Source: Maricaulis sp965657935
GTDB taxonomy: Bacteria; Pseudomonadota; Alphaproteobacteria; Caulobacterales; Maricaulaceae
Length of the DNA: 13,017 nucleotides
Assembly (NCBI GenBank): GCA_965657935.1
Contig: CBFHQE010000092.1
Location: 1-13,017 of the forward strand
Reading direction: 5' to 3'
The position numbers were made by a program, and so were the translations under genes. Shown one piece after another: positions 1 to 7,395 of the stretch. The first letter of the stretch is position 1. Each line of letters opens with the position of its first letter. Below the pieces are notes generated by a model. That model was given only the letters and a program-made list of their open reading frames with translations. It did not search any database and was not told the origin of the DNA.

Positions 1-128
1 TCAAGGAAATTGGCGAGGCGGCAAGACTGCGGTCTTCCTCCGACTGCGCGGCACGATAATGACGTGCGGCCAGCCAAGAAGACGGGACACTCCGCAGTAG
101 TTCACCCGTCATGTTGAGGACGATAAAG
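1..128. other. left-edge segment with no identifiable gene
   Basis: This stretch precedes the LytTR regulator. Two weak coding possibilities touch the edge. On the plus strand an open tail ends at tandem stops TAA TGA (57-62). On the minus strand a frame from an ATG at 110-112 stays open to the window edge for 37 codons, but it has no Shine-Dalgarno and no recognisable family. A GATAAT hexamer at 55-60 resembles a -10 box, without a convincing -35 partner. Sequence to the left would be needed to decide between these. Confidence 0.3.
116..120 (+). promoter_or_regulatory. ribosome binding site of the LytTR regulator
   Basis: GAGGA lies 8 bases before the ATG at 129. The other in-frame ATG at 111 has no purine-rich stretch upstream. 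This supports 129 as the start. Confidence 0.65.
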
Positions 129-947
129 ATGCGAATTCTCGCTTACGAACCCAGCATGTCACATGCCCAGCTTCTTCGGGATTGCCTCCTGAAGTTTTCC
201 GAGATCCGCAGTGTCGATTGTGCGCGCACCGGTGATGCGCTTCTTCGCTCCATGGAGCACGGGGATGTGGATGTCATATTCCTGGACGGCGACGGATATG
301 ATCACGAGCGGATCGCACAGGAATTGCGCGCCGCTGGACATGACCCACTCATCGTTTTGTGCAGCAATTTTCCGGAACTCGCTGCCCGCGCCTTTGATCT
401 GCGGGCCTCTGACTTCCTGTTACGACCGATCAACCCGATCCGTCTCGAGGAAACGGTGCGCCGGCTGAACACGACCATCGGCCTGCAATCTGCGGCCTCG
501 CGGGTTGAGGTAATGTCGGAAACAATTGAAGCCCTGCGTCAATCCCGGCCCAACGGCGCCAGCTCACCGAACTTCAAGGATTTCTGGATCAAACAGCGCA
601 ATGAGATCATCCGCGTGCCACAATCAGAGATAATATGGATCGAGGCCGCGCGCGGGTACGTGTATTTCCACCTCCAGCATCGTCAACTCTTGCACCGAAT
701 CTCCATGCGGGAACTGGAGGAGACGCTCGACCCGTCGGTCTTCCTGCGCATTCATCGCTCCGGCATCATCAACACCCGTGCCCTGGTAAAAACACTTAGC
801 GACAAACACGGTGTCTATGCGGTGGAACTCAATAACGGCTCGAAGGTCAGGGTCGGTCGCAAATATCGCCCCGCCTTGACCGAGTTCATGGTGGGGTTTT
901 CTCCCGCGGCGAATGAAGCCAGAGCCCGGACTATAGTCGCGGCCTAA
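129..947 (+). CDS. LytTR-family response regulator with degenerate receiver domain
   Basis: A 272-residue DNA-binding regulator. Residues 1-115 have the fold pattern of a CheY-like receiver, and residues about 150-255 form a LytTR DNA-binding domain (IIWIEAARGYVYF at 168-180, FLRIHRSGIIN at 205-215). In the receiver, Asp53 (FLDGDG) fits the phospho-acceptor and Ser79 the conserved Ser/Thr. The usual acidic pair before EP is replaced by Ala5-Tyr6, and the conserved Lys is Arg99 (LLRPI). Magnesium-dependent phosphorylation may therefore be weak or absent. No histidine kinase is visible beside it, although the left flank is cut. It converges with the beta-lactamase gene and the stop codons overlap. 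LytTR membership is clear; the targets and signal are unknown. The start at 129 is chosen over 111 by its ribosome binding site. Confidence 0.9.
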   Translation: MRILAYEPSMSHAQLLRDCLLKFSEIRSVDCARTGDALLRSMEHGDVDVIFLDGDGYDHERIAQELRAAGHDPLIVLCSNFPELAARAFDLRASDFLLRPINPIRLEETVRRLNTTIGLQSAASRVEVMSETIEALRQSRPNGASSPNFKDFWIKQRNEIIRVPQSEIIWIEAARGYVYFHLQHRQLLHRISMRELEETLDPSVFLRIHRSGIINTRALVKTLSDKHGVYAVELNNGSKVRVGRKYRPALTEFMVGFSPAANEARARTIVAA

Positions 948-1798
948 TTGCGCAGATAGCCGGCATCCGATAGCAATTCGACGGCGAATGCCCGCCGGAA
1001 GTCACGGATGTCTGCATAATCATCCGAGCGGGCGTAGAGGGCAAAGACAACACCCGGCCCCTCACCCGCATCGACATAGCCGACATACCAGCCCTCCCAG
1101 GCACCATCTTCAGTCGAGCCTGCGCCCGTCTTGCCATGCAAACCGTCCGCGTCTCGCGCTGCATCGAGGCTGATCAGGTCGAGCCGCTGCAAAGCCGAAT
1201 CCGCGACCTCGATCATGCCGGTGTGCAGATCGCGCAGGAACCGCACCTGCTCCCACGGAGAGATCTGCAGGCCATTGTCCAGCCAGAAAGCATCGTCTCC
1301 GGCGTCAAGTTGGGCGTTTCCATAGTTCCAGTCCGCCAGGACTGACTGGTAGTGGGCTCCACCGACACATTGGGCCAGCTGCCGGTAATACCAGACGACC
1401 GAATTGCGAAACGCCGATTCAAGATCATGATCGCCTTGCCAGGCGGCGGGCCAGAAATCAGCGCTCGGCCAGCGCTCGTCATCCCATGCCAGAACCCGTT
1501 CCGGGTCGAGGCAGTCTGTCGCTTCCAGGCCGATTAACGTGTTGGGGATCTTGAATGTCGACCAGGGAGCGTGGCGATCGTAAATTCTGGACCCTTCCAG
1601 AACCAGCTTGCGTCCGGTCTGTAGGTCCAGCGCGATAAAGTCGACCCGCTCAGCCGTAATCAGCCCGTCATAGGCCGCGCGTGGCAGCGTAATCATCTCC
1701 GACATGACGGTTGGTTGCCCGCGCTCACAGCCCTGCAACAGCCCGGCAGCCAAGAACACCACCCCCAACAGGGCGGGTAGCCGTACCCACTCACGCAT
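944..1798 (-). CDS. bla: class D (OXA-type) beta-lactamase, predicted lipoprotein
   Basis: A 284-residue serine beta-lactamase expected to hydrolyse beta-lactams in the periplasm. The class D motifs are complete and in order: S80-T-F-K83 (nucleophile and the lysine that is carboxylated in this class), S133-V-V, Y159-G-N161, F171-W172 (the Trp that shields the carboxy-lysine in OXA-10) and K223-T-G225, followed by GWYVG at 236-240. The N terminus is a short charged segment, a hydrophobic stretch and a lipobox L21-Q-G-C24, so the mature protein is probably lipid-anchored at Cys24. Glu25 does not suggest inner-membrane retention. Two further cysteines (96 and 143) might pair. The start at 1798 is an ATG with GAGGGA 6 bases upstream; a TTG at 1852 in the same frame would bury the signal peptide. 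It lies 157 bases downstream of the TauE-like gene on the same strand. A BlaR-type sensor is unlikely because there is no membrane-sensor region. Substrate range cannot be read from the sequence. Confidence 0.93.
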   Translation of the reverse strand: MREWVRLPALLGVVFLAAGLLQGCERGQPTVMSEMITLPRAAYDGLITAERVDFIALDLQTGRKLVLEGSRIYDRHAPWSTFKIPNTLIGLEATDCLDPERVLAWDDERWPSADFWPAAWQGDHDLESAFRNSVVWYYRQLAQCVGGAHYQSVLADWNYGNAQLDAGDDAFWLDNGLQISPWEQVRFLRDLHTGMIEVADSALQRLDLISLDAARDADGLHGKTGAGSTEDGAWEGWYVGYVDAGEGPGVVFALYARSDDYADIRDFRRAFAVELLSDAGYLRN

Positions 1799-1804
1799 GA
1801 ACTG

Positions 1805-1810
1805 TCCCTC
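1805..1810 (-). promoter_or_regulatory. ribosome binding site of the class D beta-lactamase
   Basis: On the minus strand GAGGGA stands 6 bases before the ATG at 1798. It fixes the start just before the lipoprotein signal peptide and argues against the upstream TTG at 1852. Confidence 0.65.
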
Positions 1811-1955
1811 GCAAAATTCGCTGCCCGCGATCTTGCGTCGGAGTGTGGTCAAAGAATGGCGATCTCGACGGCCACAAATGCGATGAAATCAAATCCGGCT
1901 CCGTCCCGGAATGTTTCGGACAGTCGGTGCCGGTGCATACGTTCGCAATTACATC

Positions 1956-2705
1956 CTAGCCTGTCGCACGGAACAGCAGACGAACAGCAACAATCAGGAT
2001 CAGCAGTCCCGTTGCCTGGCGCACGCGTTTGGCCGGCAGCACATGAATGCCGAGGCGATTGCCGATCCATCCACCCAACACCACGGCCGGCACCAGCCAG
2101 ACAAGATGTTGCACTACCGGCTCCAGCTCGAGGCCGGGCTTGCTGAACTGCCCTGCCAGACCCGCGATGGAATTGAGCAGGATGAAAAGGCTCGATGCCG
2201 CCGCGATCTGCTTTTCCTTGCCCCAGCGCATCATGTAGAGCACCGGCGCCAGGAAAATGCCGCCACCGATCCCGACCAGCCCAGCCAGCAAGCCCGTGGC
2301 ACCACCTGCCAGATACAGTGCCCCACTGGCCGCGCCGGAGGTCGAGACACTGTCGAGTCTGGGCGGACGCACAAGCAGAACCAGTCCGGAAATCACCAGC
2401 GCCGCGGCGAGCACGTAGAGAAACACCTGTTCGGACAACTGAACGCGTCCACCCAGCCAGGCTAGCGGGACTGACACGACCAACGCCGGTGCCAATCGAC
2501 GCACGGAAAGCAGTCCTGCTCGGCCATAGCGCCAGCAACTCCCCGAAACGACTGCAATATTGCAGCTCAACGAAAGCACCGGGATCATCAGATAGTCTGC
2601 GCCCGTGACCGCCAGGATGGCCGTATAGGTTGAGCCACCGCCAAAACCGACAGAGGCGTAGAGCGTGGCTGTCGCCAGAAAGAGAACCGCGAGAAGCAAA
2701 GGCAT
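1956..2705 (-). CDS. TauE/SafE-family membrane exporter (probable sulfite/organosulfonate or other anion)
   Basis: A 249-residue polytopic inner-membrane protein of the TauE/SafE (DUF81) family, whose characterised members export sulfite, sulfoacetate or related anions. The two halves each carry the family glycine motif: SVGFGGGS at about 18-25 and GLVGIGGGI at 142-150. They are separated by a cytoplasmic linker rich in Arg, Pro and Ser near 113-125. About seven to eight hydrophobic helices are apparent. Length is normal for the family. The start at 2705 is an ATG with AAGGA 4 bases upstream; an in-frame TTG at 2729 is less likely. It is divergent from moaA and precedes the beta-lactamase gene on the same strand, 157 bases away, so cotranscription is possible but unproven. 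No sulfur-metabolism gene is nearby, so the substrate is not inferable. Confidence 0.88.
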   Translation of the reverse strand: MPLLLAVLFLATATLYASVGFGGGSTYTAILAVTGADYLMIPVLSLSCNIAVVSGSCWRYGRAGLLSVRRLAPALVVSVPLAWLGGRVQLSEQVFLYVLAAALVISGLVLLVRPPRLDSVSTSGAASGALYLAGGATGLLAGLVGIGGGIFLAPVLYMMRWGKEKQIAAASSLFILLNSIAGLAGQFSKPGLELEPVVQHLVWLVPAVVLGGWIGNRLGIHVLPAKRVRQATGLLILIVAVRLLFRATG

Positions 2706-2875
2706 CGGGTCCTTGTTGCCGCACAGCAACCCGCTTGGCCAGCCCGAGCCGACAACCGGACACCACGGCCCGTAGCAACACGACCGATCACGACTGGATG
2801 ATCAGCCGCCCTGGACATTCGCATTTCGCAGCAAGCTGACCTAAATACGATACAGGCACCACAGCAGGATCATCC
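2706..2875. promoter_or_regulatory. divergent intergenic region between the TauE-like gene and moaA
   Basis: These 170 bases must hold promoters for both divergent genes. On the moaA side there is an AT-richer patch (TAAATACGATAC, around 2842-2853) that could contain a -10 element. The preceding -35 match is poor, so no promoter is called. A small hairpin (GTTGC at 2715-2719 with GCAAC at 2726-2730, loop of 6) lies just upstream of the TauE-like start. No molybdenum-cofactor riboswitch pattern is recognisable. Confidence 0.35.
2866..2869 (+). promoter_or_regulatory. ribosome binding site selecting the TTG start of moaA
   Basis: AGGA at 2866-2869 stands 6 bases before TTG at 2876. No ATG or GTG in the right frame lies between it and the conserved radical-SAM N terminus, so the TTG is the best start. 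Confidence 0.6.
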
Positions 2876-3895
2876 TTGGATACGCAGTCCCGATCCCAGA
2901 CCCAGTCGCCACTGATCGACGCTTTCGGGCGCCGGATCACCTATCTGCGCCTGTCGGTCACAGATCGCTGCGACCTGCGCTGTCACTACTGCATGGACGA
3001 GCAACCGGACTTTCTGCCCAGGAAAGACTTGCTGAGTTATGAGGAGCTCGCCGCGATCTGCGACAGCTTCATTGCCCGGGGTGTCAGCAAGATTCGCATC
3101 ACCGGAGGCGAGCCCCTGGTGCGGCGCGACGTCATCACACTGATCGAGGCGCTGGGCCAGCGCCTTGGCAATTCGGCGCTCAATGAGATCACACTGACGA
3201 CCAACGGGACCCAGCTGGAGCGCCATGCTGACCAGCTCGCCGCGGCCGGTGTGAGGCGCATCAATGTCTCGCTGGACACGCTGGACGAGGTCATGTTCCG
3301 GAGGCTGACCCGAAATGGACGGCTGGCCGATGTACTCAGGGGGATTGATGCCGCCCAGAAAGCCGGTCTGCACATCAAGATCAACACCGTCGCGTTAAAG
3401 GGTGAAAACGAGCACCAGATTTCCGACCTGATGGTCTGGGCGCACGGACGCGGCATGGATATGAGCTTGATCGAGGTCATGCCGGTCGGCGAAATCGAAG
3501 CCCGTCGGGTGGACCAGTTCCTCTCGCTTAAGGGTGTGCGAGACAGGCTGGAACAGCATTTCACCGTGCGCGACATCCCGCTCGATACCGGGGGGCCATC
3601 GCGATATGTGAAAATCGGCGAGACCGGTGGGCGCCTGGGCTTCATCTCTCCGCTCAGCCACAATTTCTGTGACACCTGCAACAGGGTCAGGGTCACCTGT
3701 ACGGGCAAGCTCTACATGTGTCTGGGATGGGAGGATTCGGTCGATCTTCGCGACACCCTGCGCAATGGCGGTCCGTCTGCTCTGGATGCACGCCTCGACC
3801 TTGCCATCGCCGGCAAACCCGAGCGCCACGAGTTTGACGTCAGTGCAACCGGCCGCGCGGCCGTGAAACGATCCATGTCTGAAACCGGCGGCTAG
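2876..3895 (+). CDS. moaA: GTP 3',8-cyclase MoaA (molybdenum cofactor biosynthesis)
   Basis: A 339-residue radical-SAM enzyme that converts GTP to 3',8-cyclo-7,8-dihydro-GTP, the first step of molybdopterin synthesis, working with MoaC. The SAM-cluster motif is C32-x3-C36-x2-C39, followed by G77-G-E-P80 for SAM binding. The second [4Fe-4S] cluster has C265-x2-C268-x13-C282, with R270 and R272 in the GTP-binding positions known from Staphylococcus aureus MoaA. The protein ends in the Gly-Gly needed for activity (SETGG). Length is normal for the family and the gene looks intact. Translation starts at TTG. No other moa, mob or moe gene lies in the window, so it is a single-gene unit here. A hairpin follows at 3943-3967. 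Confidence 0.97.
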   Translation: MDTQSRSQTQSPLIDAFGRRITYLRLSVTDRCDLRCHYCMDEQPDFLPRKDLLSYEELAAICDSFIARGVSKIRITGGEPLVRRDVITLIEALGQRLGNSALNEITLTTNGTQLERHADQLAAAGVRRINVSLDTLDEVMFRRLTRNGRLADVLRGIDAAQKAGLHIKINTVALKGENEHQISDLMVWAHGRGMDMSLIEVMPVGEIEARRVDQFLSLKGVRDRLEQHFTVRDIPLDTGGPSRYVKIGETGGRLGFISPLSHNFCDTCNRVRVTCTGKLYMCLGWEDSVDLRDTLRNGGPSALDARLDLAIAGKPERHEFDVSATGRAAVKRSMSETGG

Positions 3896-3942
3896 ATCCC
3901 CGCAGCACTCGCGATTTCACCGGTTCTGCTCCGCCGGGACGT

Positions 3943-3967
3943 TCCGGGGCCGCGATGCGGCCCCGGA
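3943..3967. terminator. strong hairpin between convergent moaA and the propeller gene
   Basis: An 11-bp perfect stem (3943-3953 with 3957-3967, core CCGGGGCCGC) closes on a 3-base GAT loop. It lies 47 bases after the moaA stop and 9 bases beyond the stop of the opposing gene, so it can serve both directions. No T-run follows on either strand. It is therefore not a textbook intrinsic terminator and may act as an RNA 3'-end stabiliser or with Rho. No second copy was noticed in the window. Confidence 0.6.
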
Positions 3968-3976
3968 TCAACTCAC

Positions 3977-6900
3977 CTACCAAGGCGGCAGGCTACGGTT
4001 GGGTGTCCAGGGCGCCCCGGCATCTCCCAGTGCTGTCTCTAGGGCCGGTATGGCCTCTTCGGTCAAGGCACTCAGGCGAGCGCGAAGTCCTGCGAACTCC
4101 TCCTCGGCCATGCCCAGCTGGGCAGCGTGCGCCGGCGCTGGACCATAGGTCGCATTGGACGTTCCCAGTTGCGCAAAGGACAGGCGAGAACCGACCGTGG
4201 ACGGCTCCGCACCATAACGGCCATTGCGTGACTGATTGCCACCCAGGGATTCCTCGATCGCGAAGAGCTCCTGGCGAAGGGCCTCAAGCTGAGCGTCCAG
4301 GTCACCCGGAGCCGTGCGCGAACGATGCAGCGCAGACTGCAGCACAGACAGACGGGTCTGGGTCTGGCCGATCGTGGCATAGGCTGCGGACAGCTGGTGC
4401 TGCATCTCGCCGAGACGTTCCCAGAAGGCCACAACCTCGTCATCCGGAGAGCCCGGCAGGGCGCCCTCGGTCAGGCGCACCACCTCGATATCCTGGCGAT
4501 CTCCCAGGGCAAGGGTCTCACCATTGTGCTGACGGACCAACTCCACCGAATAGGTGCCCGGCGCGACCAGGAAACCGGACGTCGAACTGTCCGGCGTGTC
4601 CGGCTGGGTGACAGCGGACGTGCTCGGATAGGTCAGATCCCAGGCTACACGATGGAAACCGGCCGTGACCGGTCCCGGCAGTCGACGAACGACATCGCCA
4701 TCACTGTCCCGGATCACCAGCCACATGCGCGGCGGTGCCTCGCGGCGCTCCGCCTCAACCACGTCAAAGCCTGGGAAGGGTGTATCCTCGCCGGCGTCAT
4801 TGGCCGGAGCCTCTGCTTCCTGGCGAACTTCCTCGGCAGTCTGCAGCCCCTCGTGCAGATAATAGGTAATCGTGGCACCAAAAGCGGGGTTCTCGGCCTG
4901 GAAATAGCCATGCCCCTGATACCCGCGCGTCTCGAAGCCCAGCTCGTGTTGCTGCTGATACCACCACGCCCGTCGAACCGGGAAGAGACGGCTCTCATTC
5001 TCCAGCATGTCCACCGTCACCTCGCGCAGGGCCGAGATATCATCGAGCACATAGATGGACCGGCCAAACGTGCCGACAACCAGGTCGTCTTCACGTTCGT
5101 GAATGAGCAGGTCACGGGCCGGAATTGGCGGCATGCCTGCGGTCATCTGGGTCCAGTTATCGCCCCCATCAAGGGTGAAATAGACGCCGAAATCCGTACC
5201 AATGAACAAGAGGTTCGGATTTTCGTGGTCCTGGACAATGCGCCAGACCTGTTGATCTTCGGGCAGACCATTCGTGATCATGCGCCAGCTGCGACCAAAA
5301 TTGTCCGACCGCATCAGGTAAGGCGTGAAATCACCCTCCTTGTGATTGTCCAGTGCCATGTAGACCGTGCCGGCCTCGAAACGGGACGGCTCGAAATCAT
5401 TGATGTAGGCCCGATCGGGAACACCGCGCAGGCTGCCTGCGGCCGTCTCGGTCCAGTTGGCCCCGCCATCGGTGGTGACCTGGATCATCCCATCATCGGT
5501 GCCGGCATAAAGCACGTTTTCATCGACCGGCGATTCCGCCAGCGCACTGATCGTGTTGTAGACGGACATCGCATACAGGTCCCAGCCAGCATCCCAGGAC
5601 CATTGACGGCCCATGATCGGCAGCTGCATGCGATCCTCGTCACGGGTCAGGTCACCGGACAGTGCCGTCCAGGTGTCACCACGATCATCGGAGCGCCAGA
5701 CACGCTGTGAAGCATGATACAGGCGTGTCGGCTCATGCGATGACACGACAATCGGGGCGTCCCAGTTGAAACGCTCAGCTGGATCGCCCGGCTGTGGTTG
5801 CGCGCGGATATAGACCAGCTCGCCCGTTGAACGATCGAAGCGGACGAGATTGCCCTGCTGCCAACTGGAATAGGCGATATCGGGATTGCCCGGCTCCACA
5901 TCCGGCTCATGGCCATCACCGAACAGCGTCACTTCCCAATCGGAATTGCGAATGCCGTGACGGCTGTCCGTACGCGACGGCCCAACCTGGGTGTTGTTGT
6001 CCTGGGTACCGCCATAGACGTTGTAGAACGGCTCGGCATCGTCCAGGGCAATGTCGTAAAACTGCGTGATCGGCAGGTTGGAGATGAAGCGCCACGTCGC
6101 ATCCCCATCCAGCGTTTCGTAGAGACCACCATCTGAACCGACCAGCAGGAAATCCGGGTCAGTCGGGTGGAAAGCGATCGCGTGGTCATCGACATGTTTG
6201 TTCTCATTGTTGATGTCACGGAATGTCGCGCCACCATCGCTGGAGATCTGTGTCGTATTGGAGACCAGAATAATGCGGTCGAAATGGTGCGGGTGCGCGT
6301 AAAGCTCCATGTAATAGTGCGGGCCCGTCCCCCCGGAGACAGTGTCGGACATCAACGTCCAGCTCTCACCGCGATTGGTGGATCGATAAACACCGCCTTC
6401 CCGACGGTTCTCCTCGATCGCGGCATAAAGCACATCCGGGTTCTGCGGCGAGATGGCCAGACCGATCTTGCCCATATTGCCGGCGGGCAGACCGGCGCTC
6501 ACTTCGCGCCAGGTTTCGCCACCATCATCAGAGACATGCAGGCCGCTTTCCGGGCCGGCACCAACATAAGCGGCGACTGTGCGGTGGCGCTGCCACGTCG
6601 CAGCGACCAGACGATCAGGGTTGCGCGGATCCATGACAACGTCAGTGACGCCGGTCCACTCACCGGCAGCGAGAACCTGGTTCCAGCTCTCACCACCATC
6701 GGTGGACTTATAGAGCCCACGCTCGCCACCGGAGGACCAGAGTGGCCCCTGCGAGGCGACCCAGATCGTGTTGGGGTCTTCCGGGTGCACAATAATCTCG
6801 GAGATGTGTTCGGAGGATTCCAGCCCGAGATGCTCCCAGCTGCTGCCCCCGTCACGCGAGCGATAGATGCCATTGCCGTAACCGACATGACGACCGCCAT

Positions 6901-7249
6901 GATTCTCGCCTGTGCCTACCCAGATCGTGTGCGGATTGGACGGGTCGACCGTCACCGTGCCGATGGAATAGACGCCCTGACCATCAAACAGTGAGGTCCA
7001 GGTCGTGCCGGCATTGTCGGTGCGCCAGACACCGCCGGAGCCAACACCCACAATCCAGGTCGACGGGTCGTCCTGCATGATTTCGATATCGCCGATACGA
7101 CCGGACATGAAAGCCGGCCCGATGCTACGGAATTCGAAACCACTGAACGTGCCCGAATTCACCGGCCCTGCATCGGTATCGTCCTCCTGCTGTGCACACG
7201 CCGCTTGCGGCAGGGCACACATAAGGACGGCACATATAATACCTCGCAT
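3977..7249 (-). CDS. secreted Asp-box (BNR / VPS10-sortilin-like) beta-propeller protein
   Basis: A 1090-residue exported protein of the type databases often label 'glycosyl hydrolase' or WD40/YVTN/BNR-repeat protein. It begins with a signal peptide (residues 1-19, probable cut after ACA before Q20). About eleven Asp-box motifs (S-x-D-x-G-x-x-W) are visible near residues 76, 131, 182, 240, 290, 337, 379, 520, 592, 648 and 692. That spacing fits two beta-propellers. Family-type landmarks GGTQDNN (413-419) and GTFGRSIYVLDD (727-738) are present. After residue 745 come a region with a possible Ig-like strand set (HRVAWDL 866-872, APGTYSVELV 896-905) and a helical C terminus (about 935-1075). The Asp box is structural, so it does not prove sialidase or other enzyme activity, and no catalytic set is recognisable. 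The start ATG has GGGGAG 6 bases upstream. The gene is monocistronic, convergent with moaA and divergent from the PepSY gene. Role unknown; extracellular or periplasmic polymer or peptide binding is a guess. Confidence 0.88.
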   Translation of the reverse strand: MRGIICAVLMCALPQAACAQQEDDTDAGPVNSGTFSGFEFRSIGPAFMSGRIGDIEIMQDDPSTWIVGVGSGGVWRTDNAGTTWTSLFDGQGVYSIGTVTVDPSNPHTIWVGTGENHGGRHVGYGNGIYRSRDGGSSWEHLGLESSEHISEIIVHPEDPNTIWVASQGPLWSSGGERGLYKSTDGGESWNQVLAAGEWTGVTDVVMDPRNPDRLVAATWQRHRTVAAYVGAGPESGLHVSDDGGETWREVSAGLPAGNMGKIGLAISPQNPDVLYAAIEENRREGGVYRSTNRGESWTLMSDTVSGGTGPHYYMELYAHPHHFDRIILVSNTTQISSDGGATFRDINNENKHVDDHAIAFHPTDPDFLLVGSDGGLYETLDGDATWRFISNLPITQFYDIALDDAEPFYNVYGGTQDNNTQVGPSRTDSRHGIRNSDWEVTLFGDGHEPDVEPGNPDIAYSSWQQGNLVRFDRSTGELVYIRAQPQPGDPAERFNWDAPIVVSSHEPTRLYHASQRVWRSDDRGDTWTALSGDLTRDEDRMQLPIMGRQWSWDAGWDLYAMSVYNTISALAESPVDENVLYAGTDDGMIQVTTDGGANWTETAAGSLRGVPDRAYINDFEPSRFEAGTVYMALDNHKEGDFTPYLMRSDNFGRSWRMITNGLPEDQQVWRIVQDHENPNLLFIGTDFGVYFTLDGGDNWTQMTAGMPPIPARDLLIHEREDDLVVGTFGRSIYVLDDISALREVTVDMLENESRLFPVRRAWWYQQQHELGFETRGYQGHGYFQAENPAFGATITYYLHEGLQTAEEVRQEAEAPANDAGEDTPFPGFDVVEAERREAPPRMWLVIRDSDGDVVRRLPGPVTAGFHRVAWDLTYPSTSAVTQPDTPDSSTSGFLVAPGTYSVELVRQHNGETLALGDRQDIEVVRLTEGALPGSPDDEVVAFWERLGEMQHQLSAAYATIGQTQTRLSVLQSALHRSRTAPGDLDAQLEALRQELFAIEESLGGNQSRNGRYGAEPSTVGSRLSFAQLGTSNATYGPAPAHAAQLGMAEEEFAGLRARLSALTEEAIPALETALGDAGAPWTPNRSLPPW

Positions 7250-7395
7250 GGATCACTCCCCAACTGATTGAATCGCCGGGACCTTAACAACCCCAAGAGA
7301 AAAGAGAAGGGCCACCGCTCGCTTCTCACAGGAATCTGATCGCCATCACAGTTCAGTACCTTGACCCGATTGCATCCATCGCAAGGATGCTGGGG
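7250..7395. promoter_or_regulatory. divergent intergenic region between the propeller gene and the PepSY gene
   Basis: Promoters for both genes should lie here or just inside the propeller gene. A perfect TATAAT reads on the plus strand at 7235-7240, inside the 5' end of the propeller gene, but its -35 partner is poor. On the minus strand a 6-bp stem (7304-7309 with 7322-7327, loop of 12) is followed by a pyrimidine/T-rich stretch (7296-7303), in what would be the propeller-gene leader. TCACAG occurs twice, 20 bases apart (7326 and 7346). None of these is strong enough to call alone. Confidence 0.3.
7383..7387 (+). promoter_or_regulatory. ribosome binding site of the PepSY gene
   Basis: AAGGA stands 8 bases before the ATG at 7396. 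It overlaps the alternative ATG at 7387, which would have no usable site, so 7396 is preferred. Confidence 0.6.

Noticed and set aside
1849..2781. A 310-codon open frame on the minus strand, longer than the TauE-like gene it overlaps.
   Set aside because: It covers nearly the same bases in another frame, has no membrane-protein or other family pattern, and reads as low-sense Arg/Gly/Ser-rich sequence. The TauE frame has conserved motifs and helices.
2706..2875. A molybdenum-cofactor riboswitch ahead of moaA.
   Set aside because: Only short, unconnected stems are visible; the conserved multi-stem layout could not be recognised, and the gap to the start is largely unstructured by eye.
4325..5710. 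A 461-codon open frame antisense to the propeller gene.
   Set aside because: The propeller frame has a signal peptide and eleven Asp boxes. Long antisense frames are expected in GC-rich genes, and this one shows no recognisable domain.
7235..7240. A perfect TATAAT as promoter of the PepSY gene.
   Set aside because: It lies inside the opposing gene, about 155 bases from the start, and no acceptable -35 hexamer sits 16-18 bases upstream.
7326..7351. TCACAG repeated with 20-base spacing, like a tandem regulator site.
   Set aside because: Six-base direct repeats are common by chance, and the arrangement is not the inverted CRP/FNR pattern it first suggests.
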